A stretch of DNA of 50,044 nucleotides from assembly GCA_002423545.1 (NCBI GenBank), contig DIWP01000019.1, positions 110,202 to 160,245 on the forward strand. The letters are read 5' to 3'. This stretch comes from Thermoleophilia bacterium UBA6103. Its GTDB lineage: Bacteria > Actinomycetota > Thermoleophilia > UBA2241. Position numbers and translations under genes: made by a program. The notes below the pieces were generated by a model that was not told where the DNA came from, did no database searches, and saw only the letters and a list, made by a program, of their open reading frames with translations. Below, in pieces: positions 8,250-16,992 of this stretch (position 1 is the first letter of the stretch; each line of letters starts with the position of its first letter).

Positions 8250-8258
8250 GTGCGATCG

Positions 8259-9236
8259 TCAGCAGGTGGCTCGCTCCATCGCCTCCTCCGCCTTGCGCGC
8301 CGCGAACCAGTCGAGCGTGCGCTCGATGGCCTGCTCGTGCGGCGTGTACTCGAAGTCGGGGAAACGGGCTGCGAACTTGCTCCCGTCGAGCACGCTCGGT
8401 CTCTCGAACAGGTAGCGGAACTCGAGGAACTCCCGTGTCTCGGCGTCGACCATGCCCTTGAGACGGACCGCTGCCGGGCTCAGTTGATGGAGCTTCGGCT
8501 CGCGACCGGCGGCCCGGTACACCTTCTCGATGAACTCGCGCGGGGTCATGGGGCCGGCGCCCGGCACATGCCAGACTTGCCCGTAGGCATCGGGTGTCTG
8601 GCCGAGCAGCACGGCGGCGGCGGCGATGTCGTCGATGAAGAGGAGGTCGCGCAGCACGTCCGGGTCGCCGAACCAGGGCGCCGAACGGCCGTGCTGAGCG
8701 CCCTCGAAGATGGGGCCGAAGACCCGGTTGGTCACACAGGGACCGAAGGGGTCGGGGGCACGCGGGATGACGACCTCGGTCCTACCCTCGCGATGCGCTC
8801 GCCAGAGGGCTTCCTGGGTGGCCACGCGGAGGCTGCCCTTCTCCCCGGCGGGAGCCAGAGGGTGGCGCTCGTCGGCCGGCGCCTCGCTGTAGTCACCGTA
8901 CACGTACACGTTGCCCGGCGACACGAGGCGCGCGCGGGCCTGGGTCGCAGCGGCGATGATGTTGTCTGTCGCCGTCTGCCACACATCGGCCCACAGGCTG
9001 TACCGCACCGGTATGCATCGGTAGACGACCGCGGCGCCGTCGGCCGCCTCGATCGCGCTGCGGCGATAGAGCGCGTCACCGTGGAACACCTCGACCCTGG
9101 GGGACCACGTGAACCGCGCCGCAGCCGTTCGGCGGACCACGGCGCGCACCGGCAGACCCTGACGGGCGAGGTGGCGCACGATAGCGGCGCCGAGTGGACC
9201 GTGCGCCCCGAAGACGACGTGCAGCTGGTCGGCCAT
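8259..9236 (-). CDS. NAD(P)-binding SDR/epimerase-like protein without YxxxK
   Basis: Extended short-chain dehydrogenase/NAD-dependent epimerase-like protein, 325 residues. The start is ATG at 9236 after GGAAGGGG; the frame is open upstream to 9356 but without family similarity. The nucleotide-binding loop GAHGPLGAAIVRHL lies at about residues 9-22, and the late substrate-domain segments FIDDIAAAAV and WHVPGAGPMTPREFIEKV match the fold. The usual catalytic YxxxK is missing: after VYVYGDYSEAP the position where it normally lies reads RVATQEALWRAH. It may thus be an atypical reductase or a non-catalytic sugar or NAD(P)H-binding protein of the NmrA/atypical SDR sort. It is 159 bp downstream of the MttB-like gene on the same strand. 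Confidence 0.85.
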   Translation of the reverse strand: MADQLHVVFGAHGPLGAAIVRHLARQGLPVRAVVRRTAAARFTWSPRVEVFHGDALYRRSAIEAADGAAVVYRCIPVRYSLWADVWQTATDNIIAAATQARARLVSPGNVYVYGDYSEAPADERHPLAPAGEKGSLRVATQEALWRAHREGRTEVVIPRAPDPFGPCVTNRVFGPIFEGAQHGRSAPWFGDPDVLRDLLFIDDIAAAAVLLGQTPDAYGQVWHVPGAGPMTPREFIEKVYRAAGREPKLHQLSPAAVRLKGMVDAETREFLEFRYLFERPSVLDGSKFAARFPDFEYTPHEQAIERTLDWFAARKAEEAMERATC

Positions 9237-9395
9237 CACCACCCCTTCCCGGCCGGCGTGTGTGACTCCGGCGGGGGCGACGCCGACCGTGACCACGCCC
9301 CGCCTTCTCACCGTGTATTCCCGCTTCGGCGGAAATCGCAGCAAGCTCCCGGTCACCTGGATCGCATCCGGTACTACCGTACCAGAGGCGGCGTC

Positions 9396-10853
9396 TCAGG
9401 TGGCGGACAGCTCGCGATCGGCGACGGCGACTATCCGCGCCAGCTCCGCCACCACTTCCGGCGGCAGCGGTTCGGCCTCGTAGTCCCCCAGCAGGCGCGC
9501 GGCCTCGGCACGCGCCACCAGCAGCGGCTCGAGATAGCCACCGGCCGGGTCCGGGGCATGCGTGACGGCGAACTTCGTCGCGGCCCGGAGGTTGCTGCGG
9601 CTGTGGCGATGCCCGAGGAAGTGACCGCCCGGCCCTACGTCGGCGATGACGTCGAGGGCGAGCTGATCGTCGCCGAGCGCCACGTCGAGCACCGCGTGGC
9701 GGGCTCGCTGGTAGATGTCGTGACCCAGGATGAGGTGTTCGGCCGAGAACAGTTGATACGTCGCCAGCAGCCCGATCGAGGGCATCAGCTCGTTACCCTC
9801 CAGAGCGCCCAGCATGAGATCCTGGGCTTCCTCGACGCCCCCCTGCCAGGTGCCGGGCAGCAGGGCATCGGTGCCGCAGGTCGCGGTCTCCGACGGGACA
9901 CCCCAGTGGTGTGCGAGGGCGGTGGCCAGCGCATGACCGCGCGCATCCAGAGGGAAGCTCATGAAGGCGCCGCTGCGGGGGTCTATCTGGCTCAGCATGA
10001 TCGCATGCATGGTCGGCGCACCGGGGTGTGCCAGCTGCAGCAGCACGGTCCCGCTCACCAGCTCCGCGCAGCCGATCACGTGGGCCCCGGCGCGCGTTGC
10101 CGGGGCGGTGGTGCCGAGCGTCGGCATGCTCACGAAGCAGACGGGGACCCCGGCCGCCGCGAACACCAGCGCCGCCTCGATGGCGTCCTCGTCGTGGACC
10201 AGCGGTGAGACGGTGCCGATGAGGTCGGAGAGGACGGGACGGCGGCGCAGCTCCTGGCGCCCACCGGCCACGGCGGTCGCCATCTCCACCGCCAGCTCCG
10301 CTTGACGGCCGCCCTGCACCATGCCCTGCAGATGCTTGACGGTGTTGTTCCAGCCGGCCTCGATCTCATGGAGCTGCGCCGTGGTGCCACAGTCGCCGGC
10401 GCCGACCGTCGGCCACCAGAAGGCAAGACCGGGGAGCGCGTCGATCAGGCGGCTCACGTCGGCGACGTCGGCCTTGGTCGTCGGTCGCTGCTCGCCGGTC
10501 TCGAAATCGATGATGCGAGTGCCGCAACCGTCGGTGGTCGCGAACGTGCGGCCCGACCCCAGGTCGAGGTCACAGGACGGATCGCGGGCGCCGAGCACGA
10601 ACTGCCGTGGAGCATGGCTCATCGCCCTCTCGACCAGGTCGGCCGGCAGGCGCACGATGCGGGTGTCCGCGTCCACGCGCGCCCCGTGCCCGTGCAGGAT
10701 ATCGAGGGCCTGCGGTGAGTCGAAGCGCACGCCCGTCTCTTCGAGCACGGCCAGCGTAGCGTCGCGCAGCCGTGTGAGCTGCCGCTCCGAGAACATCTCT
10801 ACGCGAGCGGTCGGCTCGATGGGCTCGATGTCGGGACGGGTCAGACCGCTCAC
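9396..10853 (-). CDS. MttB-family (trimethylamine/glycine betaine type) corrinoid methyltransferase
   Basis: Member of the MttB superfamily (485 residues), which transfers a methyl group from a quaternary or tertiary amine to a corrinoid protein. The frame has no amber codon, so it belongs to the non-pyrrolysine branch, whose best-studied member is the glycine betaine methyltransferase MtgB. Family segments include RLRDATLAVLEETGVRF near the N terminus, GCGTRIIDFETGE, WWPTVGAGD and PGGHFLGHRHSRSN near the C terminus. GTG at 10853 is chosen because GGAGG lies 5 nt upstream; GTG at 10859 would leave no space. No corrinoid protein or reactivator is encoded in the window. Substrate unknown; a methylated amine would fit the transporter and ligase upstream. 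Confidence 0.9.
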   Translation of the reverse strand: MSGLTRPDIEPIEPTARVEMFSERQLTRLRDATLAVLEETGVRFDSPQALDILHGHGARVDADTRIVRLPADLVERAMSHAPRQFVLGARDPSCDLDLGSGRTFATTDGCGTRIIDFETGEQRPTTKADVADVSRLIDALPGLAFWWPTVGAGDCGTTAQLHEIEAGWNNTVKHLQGMVQGGRQAELAVEMATAVAGGRQELRRRPVLSDLIGTVSPLVHDEDAIEAALVFAAAGVPVCFVSMPTLGTTAPATRAGAHVIGCAELVSGTVLLQLAHPGAPTMHAIMLSQIDPRSGAFMSFPLDARGHALATALAHHWGVPSETATCGTDALLPGTWQGGVEEAQDLMLGALEGNELMPSIGLLATYQLFSAEHLILGHDIYQRARHAVLDVALGDDQLALDVIADVGPGGHFLGHRHSRSNLRAATKFAVTHAPDPAGGYLEPLLVARAEAARLLGDYEAEPLPPEVVAELARIVAVADRELSAT

Positions 10854-10982
10854 AGGCACCTCCAGGCCGGCACAGTACGCAGCGCCGCGCCTCCGCGCCG
10901 CTGCTGTGACTTCGGCACCCTACGCCGCGGCGCCGATCGGCGGCAACACGAAAGGGCAAGCTCGCTCAGATTCTGGAGCGCC

Positions 10983-11417
10983 TCACGCGCGCTCGTCACG
11001 GTCGGTCGTCAGCAGCAGCGTGTGAGCCACGACCTCGCCGTCGGCAAGCACCGGCTGCACCGACACGCGAGCCGGGATCGGCACGGCGTACTCGCGTCGC
11101 TGCGGAGACCGCACGTGTGCGTCGAACTCGCGGGCCGAGCCGCGTTCACCCCATGCCTCCATCACCAGCGGCCAGGCGGTGCCCAGCAGGTCGGACTCAT
11201 GACACCCGAGCAGCTCGAAGAGCGGACGGTTCCCGGCCACCAGGCGGTCGTCGGCGGCGATGACCGCGAACGGTCGCGGCCGGCTGTCCTGCAGCACCGA
11301 GGCGCCGAGCCGCTGCAGCTCCAGGAACACGGCGGCCGCCAGCCGGCTCGTCTGCGCGGCCCGCGACGTGTCAGATCGGTCGAGGTCCCCCCTGCCATGT
11401 GTGTCCTCAACAGCCAC
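10983..11417 (-). CDS. Small PAS-domain protein
   Basis: A 144-residue soluble protein with a single PAS-like domain at about residues 30-140: RPFAVIAADDRLVAGNRPLFELLGCHESDLLG is the typical PAS core with the turn into the second helix. No histidine kinase, GGDEF or HTH output domain follows, so it is probably a stand-alone sensor, a ligand-binding module or a remnant. GTG at 11417 is preferred because AAGAGG lies 8 nt upstream; the frame is open further to 11579 but the added residues are Pro/Ser/Ala-rich. It lies between livG and the MttB-like gene on the same strand. Confidence 0.65.
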   Translation of the reverse strand: MAVEDTHGRGDLDRSDTSRAAQTSRLAAAVFLELQRLGASVLQDSRPRPFAVIAADDRLVAGNRPLFELLGCHESDLLGTAWPLVMEAWGERGSAREFDAHVRSPQRREYAVPIPARVSVQPVLADGEVVAHTLLLTTDRDERA

Positions 11418-11760
11418 GAGCCGTACCTCTTGCTTCTCGACACCATCTTCGGCAGGTACCCCTCTATTAGTCGGCCGCGAGGCCGGCCGGCTCAACGGAG
11501 GCGCCGGCGGCGGCGTAGCCGCACTGGACGACACCCGGCGCGATGAGACAGGCGGATCGAGAGCCGCAAGGCCTGACACCGGCGGCTCCCGGCCGGGCGC
11601 GGCGACGCCGGCGGCTGGAGCGGAGCCGCCGGCGAGTCATGGGTGCCCGCCACGATCGTCTGCCGCTGAGGATCTCTATCCCTCCAGGTCTGCACGCCCG
11701 GATGTGCCCGTGGACGTGTCCGCGAACGCCCCGAACGCACATCCCTGTCGGGACAGGTCC
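11418..11760. other. 343-bp intergenic region between livG and PAS gene
   Basis: No coding signal is evident. It contains a hairpin at 11606-11634 (listed separately) and a short inverted repeat CCTGTC/GACAGG within 20 nt after the livG stop. It probably holds the end of the liv transcript and the PAS gene promoter, which I cannot place. Confidence 0.4.
11606..11634 (-). terminator. Hairpin, possible liv-operon terminator
   Basis: Perfect 10-bp stem (CGCCGGCGGC/GCCGCCGGCG) with a 9-nt loop, about 130 bp beyond the livG stop. No T-run follows. Distance from the stop leaves its role uncertain. Confidence 0.4.
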
Positions 11761-12555
11761 TTAGACGTCGTCCTTGAGCGCGTCGCCGAGGAAGACGTCG
11801 ATGACCTGTCGGTCGGCACGCACCTCCTGCGGCGTGCCGGTCGCCAGGGTGACGCCTTCGGCGAGCACGTGGATGCGCTCGCAGAGACGCATGATGAGGC
11901 GCAGGTCGTGGTCGACGATCAGCACGCCGCAGCCGAAGTCCTTCCGCACCCCCATGATGGTCTCAAGGAGCTGGTCGGACTCGGCCTCGTTCATGCCGGC
12001 CGCCGGCTCGTCGAGCAGCAGGAAGAGCGGCCGGCCGGCAAGCGCCCGGGCGATCTCGACGCGACGCTGGGCGCCGTACGGCAGGCTCAGCGCCTGTGCC
12101 TCCGCAGACCCGCTCAGCGAGAAGCGGTCGAGCAGCCTGTCGACGTCGGCCTGATGATCGACGCCCTCGACCTTGCGGCCGCTGACCGAGCCGACCTCGA
12201 CGTTCTGACGGACCGTGAGATGACTGAACAGCCGGATGTTCTGGAACGTCCGGCCGACGCCCAGATGGGCGATCACGTGCGGCTTGCGGGTGGTGACGTC
12301 GCGCCCGCGGCACCAGACCCTGCCGGAGGTCGGCGGGTAGATGCCCGACAGCACGTTCAACAACGTGGTCTTGCCGGAGCCGTTGGGACCGATGAGGCCG
12401 ACGATCTCGCCGGGCTGCAGCGTCAGCGACACGCCGTCCAGCGCGTGCACGCCGCGGAAGTGCTTGACCACCTCGCGCGCCGAGAGCGTGCCGTCGGCAG
12501 CCGTTTCCGACGACTGCACCACGGCCGCCGGACCCTGTCCCTGCTCCGCGGGCAT
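11761..12555 (-). CDS. livG: Branched-chain amino acid type ABC transporter ATP-binding protein LivG
   Basis: One of two ATPases of a LIV/HAAT-type importer, 264 residues, cytoplasmic. Walker A is GPNGSGKTT, the signature is LPYGAQRRVEIARAL (LSYGQQR type, typical LivG), Walker B is LLLDEPAAGMN and the switch His lies in VDHDLRLI. The ATG at 12555 is used; it starts 1 nt after the livM stop, so the two genes are coupled. A possible in-frame start at 12582 lies inside livM and adds unrelated residues. It is the last gene of the livF-livH-livM-livG set. Family members import branched-chain amino acids but also amides, urea and polar compounds. Confidence 0.95.
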   Translation of the reverse strand: MPAEQGQGPAAVVQSSETAADGTLSAREVVKHFRGVHALDGVSLTLQPGEIVGLIGPNGSGKTTLLNVLSGIYPPTSGRVWCRGRDVTTRKPHVIAHLGVGRTFQNIRLFSHLTVRQNVEVGSVSGRKVEGVDHQADVDRLLDRFSLSGSAEAQALSLPYGAQRRVEIARALAGRPLFLLLDEPAAGMNEAESDQLLETIMGVRKDFGCGVLIVDHDLRLIMRLCERIHVLAEGVTLATGTPQEVRADRQVIDVFLGDALKDDV

Positions 12556-12556
12556 C

Positions 12557-13669
12557 TCATTCACCGCCCTTCTCGCCGGCATCGGGGGCGAGCTTGCGTC
12601 CGCCCTTCCAGAACCTGTCGCGCGCCTTCACGATCCAGCCGTCGAGCTCCCACCAGGCGAGCAGCCCATTGGGCCGGAAGATCAGGATGAGCAGCGTGAT
12701 CAGCGCCAGGATCATCTGCGCCAGGCCGCTGATCTGGGGCACCTCGATGCCGAACAGGTTGCCCTCGTTCTCGACGCCGCGCAACACCTCGAAGATGACG
12801 GTCGTGATGCCGGCCCCGACCAGGGCCCCGGACACGGTCGCCAGGCCGCCGATGACCAGCATCGAGAGGATGGCGAACACCTGCGCGTAGTAGAACTGAG
12901 CCGGGCCGAAGGCGAGGTTGAACTGGGCCCACAGCGACCCGGCCAGGGCGCTCATGGCAGCCGAGGCCACCCAGGCGAAGTAGCGCGCCCGGACCACGCT
13001 CACGCCGGTCGATTCGGCCGACAACGGGTCTTCGCGGCTCGCCTGCAGACGCAGGCCGACGCGCGAGTACTTGAACATCACCGCCAGCAGCACCGCCAGG
13101 CAGGCGAAGCCGCAGGCGATGTAGATGGTGGTGTTGGTCGGCAGCGCGTAGACGCCTTCGGTGCCGCGCGTCCAGCCCTCCCAGTTGGAGTAGATGCCAT
13201 GCGCGATGACCAGCAGACCAAGGGTGCTCATGGCCATCGCCGTCTCTTTCATGCGGCAGATGGCCAGACCCACCACGGCGGCGGCCAGCGCCCCGATGGC
13301 GGTCGAGACCAGCAGGCACGGCACCAGGCCCCATTCGGCGCCCATCATCCAGGCCGGCAGGCCGGGGAAGATGTCTTCCTTGATCACCATCGGCACCGAG
13401 AACCAGGCGGTGGAGTAGGCGCCGATGCCCACGAAGGCGGCATGACCCCAGGACACGATGCCCGAGTTGCCGGTGAACATCTGCAGGGCGACGACGATCA
13501 CCACCGTGATGAGGAAGTTGACCAGGAGACGATAGGTGGCGCCTCTGCCGTCGGGCGCCATGACCGCACCGACGACCATGACGGCCACCAGCACGACGAC
13601 CAGCGGCACGGCCGTGCGCAGGACCGAGCGCATGAAACGCGAGGAGATCAGACGGGCGAACACGGCCAT
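12557..13669 (-). CDS. livM: Branched-chain amino acid type ABC transporter permease LivM
   Basis: Second permease of the LIV-type importer, 370 residues, about ten membrane segments. Hallmarks are MFTGNSGIVSWGHAAFVGIGAY near residue 65 and the EAA-like loop around LQASREDPLSAESTGVSV, followed by LVIGGLATVSGALVGA. The C-terminal 40 residues after FRPNGLL are hydrophilic. The ATG at 13669 overlaps the livH stop by one base (TGATG), and its stop lies 1 nt before the livG start, so the three genes are tightly coupled. Confidence 0.95.
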   Translation of the reverse strand: MAVFARLISSRFMRSVLRTAVPLVVVLVAVMVVGAVMAPDGRGATYRLLVNFLITVVIVVALQMFTGNSGIVSWGHAAFVGIGAYSTAWFSVPMVIKEDIFPGLPAWMMGAEWGLVPCLLVSTAIGALAAAVVGLAICRMKETAMAMSTLGLLVIAHGIYSNWEGWTRGTEGVYALPTNTTIYIACGFACLAVLLAVMFKYSRVGLRLQASREDPLSAESTGVSVVRARYFAWVASAAMSALAGSLWAQFNLAFGPAQFYYAQVFAILSMLVIGGLATVSGALVGAGITTVIFEVLRGVENEGNLFGIEVPQISGLAQMILALITLLILIFRPNGLLAWWELDGWIVKARDRFWKGGRKLAPDAGEKGGE

Positions 13670-14559
13670 CACACCCTCTCCGCGACCGGGGCCAGCAGGC
13701 CGTTGGGCTTGAAGTAGAGGATCGCGATCACCAGCAGAAGGGCGAACGGGTCGCTGAACGGCTGCACGCTGGTCGGCAGGACGACGATGAAGAAGATCTC
13801 CGCCGCCGCCAGTACGAAGCCGCCCAGGACGGCCCCGGGCAGACTGCCGAGACCGCCGATGACGGTGGCGATGAACGCCTTGAGGATCGGCACGAAGCCC
13901 ATCGCCGGCGAGACGCTGCCGCTGCGCGACACCCACAGGACGCCGGCGACCCCGGCGAGCAGGCCGGAGATGACGAAGGCCAGGGCGATGACCCGGTTGG
14001 CCTTGATGCCCATGAGGCGGGCGACGGAGAAGTTCTCGGCCGCCGCCCGCATGCTGATGCCGGCCAGGGAGCCGCGCATGAAGAGCGTGAGCAGGATCAG
14101 CGCGGCGGCCCCCACGACGATGGTCACGATCGACATCCAGCTGATCGTGAGCGGCCCGATCTGGAGCGACTCGATCAGCAGGCCGGGGCCACGGATCCCC
14201 TTGGTGCGCGGCGAGACGGTGGCCCGGAAGACGTTCTGCAGGATCACTGAGAGTGCGAACGACGCGAACAGGAGTGTCAGGAAGCTGGCATTGCGCAGCG
14301 GCCGGAAGGCGAGGCGCTCCATCAGCAGCGAGGCGATGGTGGCGAACGTGATGCCGCAGACGACGGCGAGGCCCCAGGGGACGCCGTTGATGGTCATGAG
14401 GTACATCGTGTACCCGGTGATGGTCACCAGCTCGCCGTAGGCGAAGTTGACCAGCCCCATGACGCCGAAGACCAGTGCCAGCCCGAGCGCTAGGAGGGCA
14501 TACGTGCTGCCCAGGCTCAGGACGTTGATGAGCTGCTGGCCGATCTCCGAGGCGCTCAT
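13669..14559 (-). CDS. livH: Branched-chain amino acid type ABC transporter permease LivH
   Basis: First permease of the LIV-type importer, 296 residues with about eight membrane segments. Hallmarks are GSTYALLALGLALVFGVMGLVNFAYGE at the N terminus, the EAA-like loop MRAAAENFSVARLMGIKANRV, and VIGGLGSLPGAVLGGFVL near the C terminus, all typical of LivH. The C terminus overlaps the livM start by one base. The start at 14559 follows a 57-bp gap after livF, in which the minus strand carries GAGGTCGCGAC. Confidence 0.95.
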   Translation of the reverse strand: MSASEIGQQLINVLSLGSTYALLALGLALVFGVMGLVNFAYGELVTITGYTMYLMTINGVPWGLAVVCGITFATIASLLMERLAFRPLRNASFLTLLFASFALSVILQNVFRATVSPRTKGIRGPGLLIESLQIGPLTISWMSIVTIVVGAAALILLTLFMRGSLAGISMRAAAENFSVARLMGIKANRVIALAFVISGLLAGVAGVLWVSRSGSVSPAMGFVPILKAFIATVIGGLGSLPGAVLGGFVLAAAEIFFIVVLPTSVQPFSDPFALLLVIAILYFKPNGLLAPVAERV

Positions 14560-14616
14560 GTCGCGACCTCACGATGTCGCGGCCACGAGATGGGGATGCT
14601 CACAGGCACGGCCATC

Positions 14617-15378
14617 TCACCTCCCCCCTGTCGCGGCAGGCTCAGGCGCATCGCCCGCCGATCCCAGATAGACCTGTTCGAGGTCGACCGCGCTGCGCAG
14701 CTCGGCGGCCGTCCCGGAGAGCTGCAGCTCGCTGCTGGCCATCACGTAGCCACGCTGCGCGATATCGAGCGCCAGGCTGACGTTCTGCTCCACGAGCAGG
14801 ACGGTGACGCCGCGTTCCGGCAGCTTGCGCAGCATCTCGAAGATCTGCGCCACGATGCGCGGCGCCAGACCGAGCGACGGCTCGTCGAGGAGCATCAGGC
14901 GCGGCCGGCTCATCAGCGAGCGCGCCAGGGCCAGCATCTGCTGCTCACCGCCGGAGAGCGTGCCGGCGAGCTGGCGGCGCCGCTCGCCGAGGATCGGAAA
15001 GAGGGTGCACATCTCCTCAGCATCGGTGGCGATCTGGGCCCGGTCCTTGCGGACTGCCGCCCCGATGCGCAGATTGTCGGCGACGGTGAGGTGCGAGAAG
15101 ATGCCGCGCCCCTCCGGCGTCAGAGCGACGCCACGGCGGACGATCTCCTCCGGCTTGAGCCCGTCGATGCGGGACCCGTCGAGCTCGATGTTGCCGGCGG
15201 TGGGCCGCACCAGCCCGGCGACGGTCATGAGCAGCGTGCTCTTGCCGGCGCCGTTGGCGCCCAGCAGCGCCACGATCTCCCCGCTGCGGACCTCGAGCGA
15301 TGCGTCGCGCACAGCCACGATCGGCCCGTAGCCGGACGTCACCCCGTCCAGCCGCAGAAGCGGACGTTCCTCACTCAC
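14617..15378 (-). CDS. livF: Branched-chain amino acid type ABC transporter ATP-binding protein LivF
   Basis: Second ATPase of the LIV-type importer, 253 residues. Walker A is GANGAGKST, the signature is LSGGEQQMLALARSL, Walker B is LMLLDEPSLGLAP and the switch region reads LVEQNVSLAL; the EGRGIF segment before the signature is typical of LivF rather than LivG. The start follows GGAGGCACCCCCTGG on the minus strand. It is the first transporter gene after the aminotransferase (51-bp gap), so enzyme and transporter are likely cotranscribed. Confidence 0.95.
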   Translation of the reverse strand: MSEERPLLRLDGVTSGYGPIVAVRDASLEVRSGEIVALLGANGAGKSTLLMTVAGLVRPTAGNIELDGSRIDGLKPEEIVRRGVALTPEGRGIFSHLTVADNLRIGAAVRKDRAQIATDAEEMCTLFPILGERRRQLAGTLSGGEQQMLALARSLMSRPRLMLLDEPSLGLAPRIVAQIFEMLRKLPERGVTVLLVEQNVSLALDIAQRGYVMASSELQLSGTAAELRSAVDLEQVYLGSAGDAPEPAATGGR

Positions 15379-15429
15379 CAGGGGGTGCCTCCTCCCTTGT
15401 CGGCGTCCAGGCCCTCGGCACAGCGCCGC

Positions 15430-16782
15430 TCACCAGCCCGCATAAGGCGCCAGCTTCGCATCGTCGAAGCGTCCGTGGAGGACGTCGGCGAGAGCCTGGT
15501 CGATGATGCCCAGGGCCTCGTCGACGTCCTTCTCTGTAAGGTTCAATGCCGGTGTCATCTCGATCACGTTAGCCAGCAGACCGCAGTAGATGACCGCCAG
15601 GCCGAGCTCGAAGCAGCGGTACACGAGCCGTGCCGTCAGGCGCGTCGCCGGCTCCTTCGTCCGCCGGTCCTCCACCAGCTCGAAGCCGGTCATGAGACCC
15701 AGCCCGCGTACGTCGCCGATGCAGCCGTGCGTCTTCTGCAGCTCGCCCAGCCCGGCACGCAGGTACGCACCGACGCGTGCCGCGTTCTCCATGAGCCCCT
15801 CGTCGGCGATGACGTCGAGCGTGGCCAGGCCGGCGGCGCAGGGCACCGGCGCCCCGCCCAGCGTGTACAGATTGTAGAGATCGACATCGAGCAGCTCCCG
15901 GCGTCCGACGACGCCGCTCAGCGGCAGGCCGCCACCCAGCGGCTTGCCGAGCGAGATCGCGTCGGCGAGCACGCCGCTGTGCTCGAAGGCCCACATCCGC
16001 CCGGTACGGCCGAGTCCGCTCTTGACCTCGTCGAAGAGCAGCCAGATGCCGTGCCGGTCGCAGAGATCGCGCAGTGCCTGCAGGAAGCGCGGCGGCGCCG
16101 GTACGTCGCCGCCGTCGGACTGCATCGCCTCAAGGAGCACGGCAGCCGTGTCGTCGGCCGGTGAGACCGCGCTCAGAGCGTAGTCCTCGATGAAACGCAG
16201 GCAGGCCAGGTCGCAGACGTCCGGGTCACCGCGGTCCCACGGGCAGCGATAGCAGTACGGGTATGGCACCTTGGTCACGGCGCCGGATCCGATCACCCGG
16301 GCCTGCGTGGAGTGGCCGGAGAGCGCCGACGAGCCCGCCGTCTGACCGTGATAGGCGCCGACGAAAGAGATCATGCGCCGCCGGCCGGTGGCGACCGGGA
16401 CCAGCTTGGCCAGGCAGTCGTTGGCGTCGGAGCCGCTGGTGCCGAACCAGGCGGCCTTGTCAAAGCCTCCCGGCAGCAGTTCGCAGAGGCGCTCGGCGAG
16501 CGCCACCACCGGCGGCGTGAGATAGGAGCACAGCATGTTCGACCAGGAGCGGTCCAACTCGTCGACGATGGCCTGCCGCACACGAGGGTGCCGGAAGCCG
16601 GCCTGCGTGACGCCGGCACCGGCCATCAGGTCCAGGTACTCGTTCCCGTCGGCGTCCCAGACACGCGTGCCTTCGGCCCGCTCCACCACAAGCGGGTAGA
16701 AGCGGATCTTGTGCACGTTGCCCATGGCCGCCTGCTCGCGGGCGAGCAACGCCATCGATCTGTCGAGCTTCCTCTCGGTCAC
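15430..16782 (-). CDS. Class III (omega) aminotransferase
   Basis: PLP-dependent class III aminotransferase, 450 residues, of the acetylornithine/GABA/omega-amino acid type. It moves an amino group between an omega-amino acid or amine and a keto acid. Visible elements are GTSGSDANDCLAKL (phosphate-binding), GAYHGQTAGSSALS, the cofactor Asp in LLFDEVKSGLGRTG and the Schiff-base Lys in ISLGKPLGGGLPLSG. A Cys-rich loop PYCYRCPWDRG lies near the middle, as in some omega-aminotransferases. It sits between the binding-protein gene and livF. In context it may release nitrogen from the imported compound or a product of the ligase or amidohydrolase. Exact substrate unknown. Confidence 0.92.
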   Translation of the reverse strand: MTERKLDRSMALLAREQAAMGNVHKIRFYPLVVERAEGTRVWDADGNEYLDLMAGAGVTQAGFRHPRVRQAIVDELDRSWSNMLCSYLTPPVVALAERLCELLPGGFDKAAWFGTSGSDANDCLAKLVPVATGRRRMISFVGAYHGQTAGSSALSGHSTQARVIGSGAVTKVPYPYCYRCPWDRGDPDVCDLACLRFIEDYALSAVSPADDTAAVLLEAMQSDGGDVPAPPRFLQALRDLCDRHGIWLLFDEVKSGLGRTGRMWAFEHSGVLADAISLGKPLGGGLPLSGVVGRRELLDVDLYNLYTLGGAPVPCAAGLATLDVIADEGLMENAARVGAYLRAGLGELQKTHGCIGDVRGLGLMTGFELVEDRRTKEPATRLTARLVYRCFELGLAVIYCGLLANVIEMTPALNLTEKDVDEALGIIDQALADVLHGRFDDAKLAPYAGW

Positions 16783-16925
16783 CTCATGCTCCTCGTCACT
16801 CCCGAGTCGCGACGGCCGTCATCTGCAGCGGCGCGCCCGGCACGGCAGCGCCGCCGCCTGCCACCGGTCGACCGCCACCGGCTGCCGACGATCGACCCGA
16901 TCGCCGCGGTCACCGGTGGCCGGCG

Positions 16926-16960
16926 GAGGCCGGCGGGCGAGCCAGTCGCCCGCCGGCCTC
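16926..16960 (-). terminator. Strong hairpin after substrate-binding protein gene
   Basis: Perfect 15-bp stem (16926-16940 with 16946-16960) and a 5-nt loop GCCAG, 32 nt beyond the binding-protein stop at 16993. There is no T-run. Hairpins of this kind after binding-protein genes commonly cause partial termination or protect the upstream mRNA so the binding protein is made in excess. Confidence 0.75.
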
Positions 16961-16992
16961 CCCTCTCGTGTGGCAGTCCGGACGCTACCGGA

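Noticed and set aside
7752..10208. 818-codon rightward open frame
   Set aside because: Lies antisense to three genes with clear families (HEAT, SDR, MttB-like). Its residue content is Arg/Gly/His-rich without domains.
9396..10853. Pyrrolysine-containing MttB
   Set aside because: The gene is open over its full length with no in-frame TAG and no pyl genes are nearby.
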